Counted from the stretch's first letter, positions 33,815 to 45,095 are shown. The stretch: 64,000 nt of DNA from Corbicula japonica (GCA_038501625.1 JAZAYU010000034.1:5430467-5494466), one strand, 5' to 3'. A program made the numbers and translations. The notes: generated by a model from the letters alone, not told the origin.

Positions 33815-34047
33815 ATGCCCCCACCATGAAATGGCGACGGGCATTAAGAGTTGCTCCTGTCCGTCCGTCCGTCCGTCTGATATTCTCGTGAACGCAACTC
33901 CTCCTACACTACTGGTGGGAATTTAATGAAACTTGACCAGAATGCTTGGCCTGATATGTTGTTGTGCATAAAGGTGGGGTTTCGCTCTTACATGTTCCGT
34001 TCAGAAGTTATGGCCCTTTGATACTTCTATTTACATTAGTTTTAATA
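33815..34047 (+). repeat. Left fragment of the modular repeat split by the LINE
   Basis: Begins TATGCCCCCACCATG and has a GTCC tetranucleotide run (33858-33877), then one unit of a roughly 171-bp tandem module (GTGAACGCAACTCCTCCTAC...). The same module repeats after the LINE. Confidence 0.75.
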
Positions 34048-34058
34048 GGAGTATATCT
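34048..34058 (+). repeat. LINE target-site duplication, left copy
   Basis: GGAGTATATCT, identical to 41171-41181. To its left the host repeat reads TTTACATTAGTTTTAATA, and the matching continuation CGTGAACGCAACTCC is found only after the right copy. Confidence 0.9.
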
Positions 34059-34488
34059 GGGGTCAAGGTCGCTCTGATATGGAGTAGACGTGTTTTTCAA
34101 AGTGGAAAGAAAAATTTGCAAAACTGTTTAATTAAAGTGACAATTTGGATTTAAATCATTGCTGGAGATAAAAAGGGATATGGATATGTGATAGATTAAC
34201 TTTTATCACAGAGAAATGTAGTCATGTGGTGAAAATTGAATGAGAAACGATACAATGTCTCATGTGTAACAAAGAAAAACCGGTTCACGCGCGCGAAATT
34301 ATGTAAACATTTAATGTGTAAAAAAGTGTTTAGTAGGTGGTCATATAAACAATTATTTGGTATAAGTCAGTAGTATAACATCTCTTGAGTGGAAATAAGT
34401 GAAACTTTAGAAAATAAAAGTGGTAAAAAGGAATATAAACATAATAAAGGACAGACTCAAATCGTAAGTTGTTTATTTGTTTCCAAAC

Positions 34489-35550
34489 ATGGCCTCAAAG
34501 TCCGATAAAGAATGCGAGGCGGTCAAAGAGAAACCAAAAGGGCGCGGGCGGAGTAAGTCGACGAAAGAGACGAAAGAGATAGAGAGCAGTCCAACAGTCG
34601 ATAGACAGCAGGAAAGTGTTCAGAAACAAACTAAAATCGACGAAATGTTGACACAAATGGCAAAGGAAAACACACCGAATATCAAGGACTTGATAGAAAT
34701 TATAGATACGTTTGATAAGAAAATGTCCTCTCTTGTTTCGCAAGAATATATTGACAAAAGTCTGCAAAACCTGGCGTCAAAACCATTTGTGAGTGAAAAA
34801 TTTGATGTTCTGAAGAAAGAAATTAGTAATGATATCAAAACAGAGATCGACAAAGTGTATGAACAATTGAGAACAACTCGCACAAAACTCTTAAACTCAG
34901 TTAACGACATAAATGAATTAAAAAACGATATAGAAGGCATGAAGATGGATATTGAAAAACAGGGTAAAGAAACCGTGGAGCTGAGAAATAAGAATAAAGA
35001 ACTGAAAGAAGCCATCGCAGAAAAGGATAAAGTGCTCAGACATCATGAAATCTTGTTGAACGACCACGAGCAATACTCGAGAATGAACAGTATAAGAATC
35101 TATGGGTTAGAGGATAAAAACAAGAGTGAAACATCCACACAAACAGAAGGTTTGGTAATTAAAATGTTGAATGAGAAGTTACATTTAGATATACAACCAA
35201 AAGATATTGACATAGCACACCGGCTGGGCCAGTTCACTACTGACGGGAATCGGCCTGTCATATGTAAATTCATTCATCGCAGTGTTAAAAAAAAAGTAAT
35301 CAAGGTCCGTAGGAACCTCAAAGGCACAGCCATTGTGATCCGGGAAGATCTTACCATCAAGAACGCAAAACTGTTGGAGAAAGTATCGGCCAAACAAGAA
35401 GTGAAAAATGCCTGGTCAGATGACGGCAAAGTGATTGCGCTTCTTTTAAATGGGAAAAAACTCAAAATTGATTTATATACAGACCTGTCAAAAACACTTA
35501 TCCCAGAGCGAGAACTGGCTGATCTGCTTGCAGCAATGGAGAACAAGTAA
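34489..35550 (+). CDS. LINE ORF1: coiled-coil / RRM RNA-binding protein
   Basis: Start chosen at the first true ATG (AAACATGG, strong context); 353 residues. A basic Lys/Ser/Glu-rich N-terminus is followed by long charged heptad-like helices (about 50-190) and an RRM-like segment (about 200-290, starting SRMNSIRIYGLEDKNKSE, with AHRLGQF and RPVICKF), then a C-terminal domain. This is the layout of L1 ORF1p, which packages element RNA as trimers. No CCHC knuckle is seen. The target-element RNA is the presumed ligand. Confidence 0.85.
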   Translation: MASKSDKECEAVKEKPKGRGRSKSTKETKEIESSPTVDRQQESVQKQTKIDEMLTQMAKENTPNIKDLIEIIDTFDKKMSSLVSQEYIDKSLQNLASKPFVSEKFDVLKKEISNDIKTEIDKVYEQLRTTRTKLLNSVNDINELKNDIEGMKMDIEKQGKETVELRNKNKELKEAIAEKDKVLRHHEILLNDHEQYSRMNSIRIYGLEDKNKSETSTQTEGLVIKMLNEKLHLDIQPKDIDIAHRLGQFTTDGNRPVICKFIHRSVKKKVIKVRRNLKGTAIVIREDLTIKNAKLLEKVSAKQEVKNAWSDDGKVIALLLNGKKLKIDLYTDLSKTLIPERELADLLAAMENK

Positions 35551-36652
35551 AGTGGTGATGACTGTTACACCGTACTGTACATGTAATACGCTGGGCTAAA
35601 AACCCAAACATGACTTGGTTCTACCATGTGCTATTTGTTCACAACATTTGCTCTATTTGTTTATGAACATTTTGAACATTATGAACATTTTGACACACCT
35701 TTTTCACAGTAAAATTTGATTAGACCGCTACGCGTAATGTTTATACACATATATGTACTACCATGTGCTTTTTGTTTACAACATGTGCTCATTGTGTATT
35801 TATATATGCAAATTGTGTTCACAACATGTGCTCTTTTTGTTTATGAACATTTTGACACACCTTTTACACAGTAAAATTTGACTAGACCGCTACGCGCAAT
35901 GTTTATATACATATATGTACTACCATGTGCTTTTTGTTTACAACATGTGCTCTTTGTGTATTTACATATGCAAATTTTGATACACCTCTTCCAAGGTAAA
36001 ATCTGATTGGACCGCTATACGCATTGTTTATAGATATATGTAAATTTTTGACACACCTCTCTCATGGTAATTTTTGATTGGATGATAACTTTATAGCCGC
36101 TTGCGGAAAATTACTACAGTTGGCTGGTTACCCGCATGCAATTTTTGCTCCTACTTGAAAGTCATTATGACGCCGAATCATGAGAACCAATCCAATAGAT
36201 ATTTGTTACGGATAGAAGCGACACGTAAAAATGATAAAACGTGAACTCGAATAAATACTTATATTTAATAAATTCTTACGTTTGTAGAGTTGACATTTGA
36301 GTTAAGGTACTAATATGTAGTATCTGTGTATCTACGTTGGTGAATATAAGTTGATTCACTGTAATGGAGCAAGCAGGTGAATATTTTCCCTAGTAGTAAT
36401 TTAAAAAAAAAAAAAAAACAACAACAACAAAAAACTAATATTGCAATTTAAGTTTCACAGCTTTGTATCGAAACATTTTACTATTGACTAGAATGACTCT
36501 GTGGTTTTGCATATGCTTATCTCTTTAATGATAACTTATTTTTTCTATCCTAATATAAGGCTGTTTCACTGGGGAGTTGTTTGGGGGAGGGGCTTGGGGA
36601 TGTTTTTTCTAGGGAGAGCTAAAGCAAATGTTAGTATTAATTTACCCTTTAC
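35551..36652 (+). other. Long inter-ORF spacer of the LINE with internal repeats
   Basis: 1.1 kb without a frame. The phrase GTAAAATTTGATTAGACCGC recurs at about 35711, 35872 and 35995 with decreasing spacing, alternating with ACAACATGTGCT phrases. It ends with an A-run and (CAA)n at about 36402-36430. It may hold a promoter or internal translation signal for ORF2; the sequence alone cannot tell. Confidence 0.7.
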
Positions 36653-39600
36653 ATGACTGTTAGTCTGAAAATAGCTTCTATGAACGTGCAGGGTCTTGGG
36701 GACAAACAGAAGCGTAAGGATGTTTTCAATTATTTAAGAAATAAGAAGTATAACATCTATTTTCTACAGGATACACATTTTGTCGACAAAGATTTTAAGT
36801 ACATAAGAGCCCAGTGGGGATATGAGTGTTTTGTTAATAATTTTAATAGTCAGTCGAGGGGCGTGGCAATATTAATTAATAACAATTTTGATTTTAAACT
36901 TATTGGTATTGATAAAGACATTAATGGTAATTTAATTATAGTACATTGCAAAATAAATGGGAGAGATTTTTCCCTCTTTAATATATATGGCCCAAATAAG
37001 GATGAACCAGACTTCTATATTTATGTCAAAGAGAAACTTTCTCAAATAGAAAATGAATGTATTATGGCCGGTGATTACAATTTGGTAATTGATCCAAAAA
37101 AAGATTATTTTAACTATGTAAATGTTAATAACCCAAATGCACGAGATATATTTCTTCAGATGATGATAGAATTTAATTTAATAGATTGTTGGCGAGAACA
37201 AAATTTAGAAGTTAAACAATACACATGGTTTAAAAAGAATCCAATTAAAAAAGCCCGGCTAGATTTCTTTTTAATATCAAGTACTCTTTTTACAGATTTA
37301 GACAGCACTTATATTCTCCCAGGATACAGGACAGATCACTCAATGGTAGTTCTTAATTTGGAAATGGGAAAATTTAAGAAAGGTACTTCATACTGGAAGT
37401 TTAACAATTCATTATTAAAAGATTTAATATTTGTACAACAAATAAAAGAGTTAATTAAAGATATTAAATTAAGATATGCATCACAGCACCAAAACTCCAA
37501 TGAAAATATACCTGACAGTGAAATAATTTTTTCAATTGATGATAAGTTGTTCTTTGAAACATTAATGATGGAAATAAGGGGAAAAACTATTGCATATTCA
37601 TCTTTTAAAAAGAAACAGGAAGATAAAAAAGAAAAAGAATTAATTGCTGAAATTGAAACTTTGGAAAAAGATAACAGTTTTACAGAAAACTTAGAAAGTA
37701 AGAAAAGAGATTTAATTGAGTTAAGAAGAAAAAAAATTGAAGGTTCTTTTGTTAGGTCTAGAATTAAATGGGCATTTGAAGGTGAAAAGCCAACTAAATA
37801 CTTCTGTAATCTTGAAAATAGGAACTTTGTTTCAAAATATATGGCAAATTTATATTCAAAATCAGGTGATTTATTAGCAAATCAAAATGACATTTTAAAA
37901 GAGGCTTCAGAACATTATAAATCACTTTATGCATGGAGAGATGTTACTGATATAAACTTAAATACATTATTTGAAGATGGTAATCTTAAGAGACTTACAG
38001 AGCAGGTAAAAATCTCATTAGAAGGTAATTTGACATATTCTGAAATGCTTGCAAGTTTAAAAAGAATGCCCAATGATTCTTCACCAGGTAGTAGTGGATT
38101 CACAACTGCCTTTTTTAAATTCTTTTGGATTGATGTAGGAAATTTTTTGTTGCGTTCTATAAATTATGCATTTCAAACAGGTGAATTATCTGTAACAGAT
38201 AAACAAGGAATAATAACTTGTATTCCAAAAGGGGATAAAGATAAATTGTATTTAAAAAACTGGCGACCTATTTCTTTGTTAAATGTGTCTTATAAAATAG
38301 CCTCAGCAAGCATTGCAAATCGTCTAAAAACTGTTCTTTTAAATTTAATCAGTGAAGATCAAAGTGGATTCCTGACTGGTAGATTTATAGGGGATAATAT
38401 AAGATTAATATATGATTTAATGTTTTATACAGAACAACAAAAGATACCTGGAATGTTACTTTTAATTGACTTTGCCACGGCCTTCGATTCAATTTCATGG
38501 TCATTTATGTTTAAAGTACTTAAACTATTTAATTTTGGAGAAAATTTTATAAATTGGATAAAGCTGTTCTACAACAATATACAATCATGTATCAATATAA
38601 ATGGCCACCTATCAGATTGGTTTTTTATAAAACGTGGTTGTCGACAAGGTGATCCTTTGTCCCCGTACCTCTTTATTTTATGTGCAGAGATTCTATCCTT
38701 ACTAATCAAACAAAATAAAGATATTTCCGGTATTAAAATTAATAATATTGAATTTTTAATTTCACAATATGCGGATGACACAACCTTAATACTAGATGGG
38801 ACAGAAAGGTCATTGTATAATTCCTTAAAAGTGTTAAAATTCTATGCTGAAATCTCTGGGTTACATGTAAATGTTGATAAAACTAAAGCTATATGGATAG
38901 GTTCAATGAAAGGTAGTGAAAACAAATTATGCCATGATACTCACTTACAATGGGAAAGGGATCAATTCAAATTATTAGGTATACAATTTTCTATTAATCT
39001 AGATGAGATGATAAATTTAAATTACACACCTAAAATTAATGAGATAAAAAATCTACTGTCTGTTTGGTCAAAGAGAATTTTAACTCCAATTGGTAAAAAT
39101 GTTGTTTTAAAATCTTTAGCACTAGCAAAGTTGAATCATTTGTTCATATCTTTACCCAACCCAAATATAGATATAATTAAAAAAATACAGACTATGTTTT
39201 TCAAATTTATTTGGGGAGATGCCCCAGATAAAGTAAAAAGAACTGTAATTATCCAAAATTATGAAATGGGGGGCCTAAGAGTAACTGACCTTGAGAAATT
39301 TATACATGCACTTAAAGTTACATGGCTAAGAAGATTTTGGAAAACTGACAATAAGTATTTCTCTCTTGCCATAAAAATCTGTCCATTCCTATCAGAGTTC
39401 AGTAATTTTGGGAGTGATTTTATTATACAGAAAAGGGGGATTATTAAAAATGTTTTTTGGAAAGATCTGTGGAATGCATATATAACTCTTTTACTCGTAA
39501 AAGAACCTAGTAGTTGGAAAGAATATATTTCCCAACCTATTTGGTTAAATCACCACTTCAAAATTAGTGGGAAGACATTTTGTTTTTATAATTATATTGC

Positions 39601-40423
39601 AAAGGGGGTATACTTTGTAAATGACCTGTTAAATAATTCTGGAAGATTCTATACATTTGATGAATTTCAAGAGAAATTTGAAGTGAATACAAATTTCTTA
39701 AACTATCAAAGTGTTATACATTCATTAAGACACTACTTAGATCAGTTAAACTTCAATCATTTGGCAATAAAAGAACAGAATCCAATTCAACCAGTAATAT
39801 GTAAATTAATTATGGCTGGAGAAAAAGGATGCAGGATAATATATGATACACTCTTATTTAGTAAATTATTACCAAAATCTGCAGTTAAATGGCAAAATGA
39901 GTTTAATTTGAATAACATGAATTGGCGTGAAATATACAATTTACCTTTTAAATCTACAAAAGATACCAAAATTCATTGGTTACAGTACCGGATCAATCAT
40001 AGAATTCTCGGGACAAATTACTTATTAAACAAAATGAGGTTAAGGGATGATAACCTTTGCACTTTTTGTAATTCATATCCAGAAACATTAGTTCATCTTT
40101 TTTGGGATTGCCAAACAGTACAAGTTTTCTTACATAATGTGAAAAGGTGGATAAATATGTGTTGTCCTTTCATAGCATTAGAGTTTGAAAAAAAGGATTT
40201 TATCTTGGGCTGTCATCATAATTTAGTAATCAACAATATCATTCTACATTCGAAATATTATATTTATAAAAGTAAAATGTCCTCCTCTGTCCCAAACCTA
40301 GGTGTCTTTAAAAAACAAATCGCCTCACTATTTAAAATGGAAAAAATGAATGCCGGTAAAACTTTTACTGTGGACAAGTATGATAGAGTTTGGGAAAAAT
40401 TTTCAGCTTTATCGCTAGGCTGA
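36653..40423 (+). CDS. LINE ORF2: endonuclease / reverse transcriptase
   Basis: 1256 residues, no internal stop. The APE-type endonuclease occupies about 1-235 (ASMNVQGL with N11, FLQDTH with D40, MAGDYNLV with D141/N143, TDHSMV with D228/H229). Reverse transcriptase follows: NWRPISLLNVSYK, the motif A aspartate in LLIDFATAFDSISW (about 605), GCRQGDPLSPYLF and YADD (about 704). A C-terminal Cys-x2-Cys-x8-His-x4-Cys finger (CTFCNSYPETLVHLFWDC) lies near 1136. These are the parts for target nicking and primed reverse transcription. The domain order fits the L1/Tx1 group; clade placement is by eye. Confidence 0.93.
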   Translation: MTVSLKIASMNVQGLGDKQKRKDVFNYLRNKKYNIYFLQDTHFVDKDFKYIRAQWGYECFVNNFNSQSRGVAILINNNFDFKLIGIDKDINGNLIIVHCKINGRDFSLFNIYGPNKDEPDFYIYVKEKLSQIENECIMAGDYNLVIDPKKDYFNYVNVNNPNARDIFLQMMIEFNLIDCWREQNLEVKQYTWFKKNPIKKARLDFFLISSTLFTDLDSTYILPGYRTDHSMVVLNLEMGKFKKGTSYWKFNNSLLKDLIFVQQIKELIKDIKLRYASQHQNSNENIPDSEIIFSIDDKLFFETLMMEIRGKTIAYSSFKKKQEDKKEKELIAEIETLEKDNSFTENLESKKRDLIELRRKKIEGSFVRSRIKWAFEGEKPTKYFCNLENRNFVSKYMANLYSKSGDLLANQNDILKEASEHYKSLYAWRDVTDINLNTLFEDGNLKRLTEQVKISLEGNLTYSEMLASLKRMPNDSSPGSSGFTTAFFKFFWIDVGNFLLRSINYAFQTGELSVTDKQGIITCIPKGDKDKLYLKNWRPISLLNVSYKIASASIANRLKTVLLNLISEDQSGFLTGRFIGDNIRLIYDLMFYTEQQKIPGMLLLIDFATAFDSISWSFMFKVLKLFNFGENFINWIKLFYNNIQSCININGHLSDWFFIKRGCRQGDPLSPYLFILCAEILSLLIKQNKDISGIKINNIEFLISQYADDTTLILDGTERSLYNSLKVLKFYAEISGLHVNVDKTKAIWIGSMKGSENKLCHDTHLQWERDQFKLLGIQFSINLDEMINLNYTPKINEIKNLLSVWSKRILTPIGKNVVLKSLALAKLNHLFISLPNPNIDIIKKIQTMFFKFIWGDAPDKVKRTVIIQNYEMGGLRVTDLEKFIHALKVTWLRRFWKTDNKYFSLAIKICPFLSEFSNFGSDFIIQKRGIIKNVFWKDLWNAYITLLLVKEPSSWKEYISQPIWLNHHFKISGKTFCFYNYIAKGVYFVNDLLNNSGRFYTFDEFQEKFEVNTNFLNYQSVIHSLRHYLDQLNFNHLAIKEQNPIQPVICKLIMAGEKGCRIIYDTLLFSKLLPKSAVKWQNEFNLNNMNWREIYNLPFKSTKDTKIHWLQYRINHRILGTNYLLNKMRLRDDNLCTFCNSYPETLVHLFWDCQTVQVFLHNVKRWINMCCPFIALEFEKKDFILGCHHNLVINNIILHSKYYIYKSKMSSSVPNLGVFKKQIASLFKMEKMNAGKTFTVDKYDRVWEKFSALSLG

Positions 40424-41170
40424 GTTATGAAAGTTCACCTTTTCTGTGATAATTTTATGTTGTCTCTCCCCCAACCCCCTGCCCCTTACCATCCACCCCC
40501 ACTGAAACAGCTGCCTCATTCCTCTAATTTCCAGTTGTAGGTCTTTCACAAATTCTCTTTTTTGTTCTTTTGTTTTGGGTTTTCGCTGCTTGTTTTTTTG
40601 TTTTCATTATTAGTAAAGTATGTAGCACTTTGGAAACATCCTCTCAGACTTCCTTGTGCCTTTAAAATTTCCACTTTTGTTATTAAAAATAGCCAGAAAA
40701 TTCAATGATGTAAAAAAAAACCAACTATATATATATAAATATTCTTTTTGGTAACTACAACCAAAATTATGCTACCATGTTAATAATTTACATGACCTGT
40801 AACATAGCAATTATGTTAACAATTTAAATGACATGTTTATATAATTAGGCTCATGTAGACTGTAGTTGTACTTGAGTTGTACCAGAGTTGTGCATGTGAA
40901 AAAAAAAAATTTCTTTTTTGGTGACTACAACAATAATTTACAGGATTTGTAACATGGTATTAAGTTAATAATCTACAGGATTTGTTCATTAAGGTACCAT
41001 TTTGATAATTTTACAGGATTTGTAAAATGGTATTATGTGAATAATTTACAGACATTGTTTATATAACTTAGGATCATGTACACTGTAGTTGTACTTGTGT
41101 TGTGCATGTATTTGTACAAGTTTTGTACTTTCTGGTGAATAAAAATAGTTATAAAAAAAAAAAAAAAAAA

Positions 41171-41181
41171 GGAGTATATCT
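41171..41181 (+). repeat. LINE target-site duplication, right copy
   Basis: GGAGTATATCT directly after the A tail; the interrupted host repeat continues with CGTGAACGCAACTCCTCC. Confidence 0.9.
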
Positions 41182-43172
41182 CGTGAACGCAACTCCTCCT
41201 ACATTACTGGTGGGAATTTAATGAAACTTGACCACAATGCTTGGCCTGATATGTTGTTGTGCATAAAGGTGGGGTTTCGCTCTTACATGTTCCGTTCAGA
41301 AGTTATGGCCCTTTGATAATTCCATTTACATTAGTTTTAATATGAATATATCTTGTGAACGCAACTCCTCCTACACCTCTGCTGGGAATTTGATGAAACT
41401 TTACCACAATGCTTGGCCTGATATGTTGTTGTGCATAAAGGTGGGGTTTTGCTCTTACATGTTCCGTTCAGAAGTTATGGCCCTTTGATACTTCCATTTA
41501 CATTAGTTTTAATAGGAATATATCTTGTTTCTTATATTTTGTGTTAAGCAAAATATGCATTTTGCCCATAACTTTAAAACTACTTGAGATACTGCCTTGA
41601 AACTTGAAATATATTTTCACCATCAAAATCTACATCATAACCAACAAGACCCATAACCCTGCTTCCAATATTTTTCAAATTATGCCCCTTTTTCACTTAC
41701 ATTTTGTGTTAAGAAAAATATACACTTTGCCCTTAACTTCGTTTGGAATGGAGGGATTTCAAAATGATTTGGCACCATAACAAGGCGGTGTGTCGTGACA
41801 ATACCCATGCCTGTAGGTCCAAGGTCAAGGTCACTGTTACTAAAAATAGAATTTTCTTGCAAAATCTTGTCGGCTCTGTAACTTTGTTATTTCTTATTGG
41901 ATTTTTAAATAACATGGTATAATTGTTCACCATATCAAGACGGTATGTCACGTTCATGCCCAAGCCTTTAGGTCGAAGGTCAAGGTCACTGTTACTAAAA
42001 ATAGAATTTTCTTGTCCGGGCCGTTACTTTGTTATGAATGGAGGGATTTCAAAATAACTTGGCACAAATGTTCACAATGACAGGGCGATGTGTCCCGTAC
42101 CATGCCATGCCTGTAGGTCAAAGGACAAGGTCACTGTTACTAAAAATAGAATTCTCTTGTCCGGGCTGTTACTTTGTTATGAATGGAGGGATTTCAAAAT
42201 AACTTTGCACAAATGTTCACTATGACAAGGCAGTGTGTCCGCACAATACCCAAGCCTGAAGGTCCAAGGTCAAGGTCACTGTTACTAAAAATAGAATTTT
42301 CTTGTCCAGGCTGTAACTTCATTATAAATGGAGGGATTTCAAAATAACTTGACACAAATGTTCACCATGACAGGGCGGTGTATCGCGTACCATGCCCATA
42401 CCTGTAGGTCAAGTTGACTGTTACTAAAAATAGAATTTTCTTGTCCCGAGCTGTAACTTTGTTAGGAATAGATTGATTTCAAAATAACTTGACACAAATG
42501 TTCATCATGACAAGATGGTGTGTCCCGTACCATGCCCATGCCTGTAGGTCCAAGGTCAAGGTCACTGTTACTAAAATAGAATTTTCTTGTCAGGGTTGTA
42601 ACTACGTTAGGAATAGAGTAATTTCAAAATAACTTGGCAGAAATGTTCACCATGACAAGGTGGTGAGTCTTGTACCATGTCCATGCCTGTAGGTCCAAGG
42701 TCAAGGTCACTGTTACTAAAAATAGAATTTTCTTGTCAGGGCTATAACTTTGTTTTGAATGGAGGGTTTTCAAAGTAACTTGGCACAAATGTTCACCATG
42801 ACAAGGCGGTGTGTTGCGTACATTACCCATGCCTGTAAGTCCAAGGTCAAGGTCACAGTTACTGAAACTTGAATTTACTTGTTCGGGCTATAACTTCTTT
42901 ATGAATGAAGGGATTTCAGAATAGCTTGGCACAAATGTTCACTATGACATTGCATTGCATTACCACCAACTTCTTCACAGACATTTCCGTAATGAGAAGA
43001 CAACAGTGCCACAAATACAAATAATTTACTTGATCATCAAGTTTATGCATATTCTTATAATTTCTTGAACATCACTGTCTTTGAAATGCTATTATTCCCA
43101 TCATTACACTTTAGTATCTGAAAACGATGCATAGCGGGGGCATCCGTGTCCTATGGACACATTTCTAGTTTT
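41182..43172 (-). repeat. Right part of the modular repeat: 171-bp units, spacer block and about 150-bp tandem array
   Basis: Three modules in a row: two 171-bp units (41182-41525); a block (41530-41720) that is the reverse complement of 7265-7460; and an array of about eight units of roughly 145-150 bp (41740-42960) carrying AAGGTCAAGGTCACTGTTAC and GAATGGAGGGATTTCAAAAT. It ends at 43130-43172 with GCGGGGGCATCCGTGTCC...ATTTCTAGTT, the reverse complement of the sequence at 6370-6415 and 12787-12830. Confidence 0.8.
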
Positions 43173-43894
43173 AAATTAAATATAATCTAAAGGCTTACTC
43201 TTGAGTATATTTGTCTTATAAATGTCATCTGAAAGTTGATGGTCTACATTACAAAATACATGCAAATCTTGAAGAAAACACAGTGTAATTTAATTCTTAC
43301 TGGCAAACAGAGGAGGGCTTGCAGTTTTGACTACTGGCTCTTACTGTGATAATGAATGTGCATTAAATCACAGATGATAACTGTTTATAGAGTAATAATC
43401 AATGACTGGGATTTGTTGTCAAACATTTTAAAAACGTCTGTTCTGACCAATGATTGTATAAACTTTTTTTGTAGGAAATAGAAAGTGACAACCAATAGCA
43501 TTGATTTAGAGAAACTAGTAATGGATGTTTATTAAAAGTTGCAAAATTTATCTTAGAATACTGACTAGCAAATTGTAGAATACAGACTAGGAAATTGATT
43601 GTTTGACTTTTAAAAGCATATTTATCATGACCAATTATAATGACAATCAACAGTTTCTGTTTTTAGAAACTATATTTGATGTATAATGATTGTGATATTC
43701 TATTTAAAGGATGTTTATTGTTTAGTGATTGTGATATTCTCTATGCTATTGTAAACATCATGTAATAAAATTGGTTCAAGTCAGATTCAAGTATGTCTCT
43801 TTATCTATGTTAGTTCTGAGCTGTGGAAATGCCAGCTGCTTTGTAAAATTGTGGAGTAAGTTAGTGGGTTGTAGTTGATTCACCAAGACAACTT

Positions 43895-44125
43895 GATTGT
43901 TATGCTCCGCTTCGACGCGGGGGGGGGGTATTGTGTTGCACATGTTGGTCGGTCCGTCCGTCCGCCGTCGGTCTGCAATCAACCTTGTCTGATCAATAAA
44001 AAAACAAAGATTTGGCATACAGTAATTATGTTTGGTAGGGAGGTTTGTCATCTCATATAGATGACCCCTGAATTGACTTAGAGGTCAAAGGTCAAGGTTA
44101 CAATTGCTGTCAGATTAAAAAAACA
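43895..44125. repeat. Dispersed repeat with GTCC run
   Basis: TTATGCTCCGCTTCGACGCG, a G10 run, GTCGGTCCGTCCGTCCGCCG and GAGGTCAAAGGTCAAGG; similar in style to the start of the 33815 repeat. Confidence 0.55.
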
Positions 44126-44237
44126 GCAGATTTCTATCCGGTTGGCGTTTGGGAGTAAACATGTTTAACAAACACCTCATTTTCGAATTACAATCAGTAC
44201 AAGTGTGAGGATGATGTACCCAAGTGGTAATAAAAAA

Positions 44238-45095
44238 GTTTGTCAATGACCGCTCCATGGTATTGATTATGTCAATGACCGCACCATGGCATTGATTATG
44301 TCATTGACCACTCCATGGCATTGATTATGTCAATGACCGCCGCTCCATGGCATTGATTGTGTCAATGACCGCTCCATGGCATTGATTATGTCAATGACCG
44401 CACCATGGCATTGATTATGTCAATGACCGCACCATGGCATTGATTATGTCAATGACCGCACCATGGCATTGATTATGTCAATGACCGCACCATGGCATTG
44501 ATTATGTCATTGACCACTCCATGGCATTGATTATGTCAATGACCGCTCCATGGCATTGATTATGTCAATGACCGCTCCATGGCATTGATTATGTCATTGA
44601 CCACTCCATGGCATTGATTATGTCAATGACCGCCGCTCCATGGCATTGATTGTGTCAATGACCGCTCAATGGCATTGATTATGTCAATGACCGCTCCATG
44701 GCATTGATTATGTCATTGACCGCACCATGGCATTGATTATGTCATTGACCGCACCATGGCATTGATTATGTCATTGACCACTCCATGGCATTGATTATGT
44801 CAATGACCGCCGCTCCATGGCATTGATTGTGTCAATGACCGCTCCATGGCATTGATTATGTCAATGACCGCTCCATGGCATTGATTATGTCATTGACCGC
44901 TCCATGGCATTGATTATGCCATTGACCGCTCCATGGCATTGATTATGTCAATGACCGCTCCATGGCATTGATTATGCCATCGACCGCTCCATGGCATTGA
45001 TTATGTCAATGACCGCTCCGTGGCATTGATTATGTCAATGACCGCTCCATGGCATTGATTATGTCAATGAACGCTCTATGGCATTGATTATGTCC
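44238..45095. repeat. 29-bp minisatellite with higher-order pattern
   Basis: About 29 tandem units of TCAATGACCGCTCCATGGCATTGATTATG type. Variants include CATTGACCACTCC, CAATGACCGCACC and a 32-bp form with CGCCGC; a block pairing CATTGACCACTCC with CAATGACCGCCGCTCC and GATTGTG recurs three times. Confidence 0.95.

Larger units (their letters stand above)
34059..41170 (+). mobile_element. Full-length L1-type LINE with intact ORF1 and ORF2
   Basis: 7112 bp from a 418-base 5' UTR to an 18-base A tail (41153-41170), with AATAAA at 41138-41143. The 11-bp sequence GGAGTATATCT flanks it on both sides (34048-34058 and 41171-41181), and the flanking repeat resumes exactly across the gap, so this is a direct target-primed insertion. 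Both ORFs are free of stops, indicating a young and potentially active copy. It lies 2.1 kb downstream of the HAD-CHDH gene in the same orientation. Confidence 0.92.

Noticed and set aside
44238..45095. CRISPR-like array of regularly repeated units
   Set aside because: Units are contiguous with no unique spacers and the DNA is animal; it is a minisatellite.
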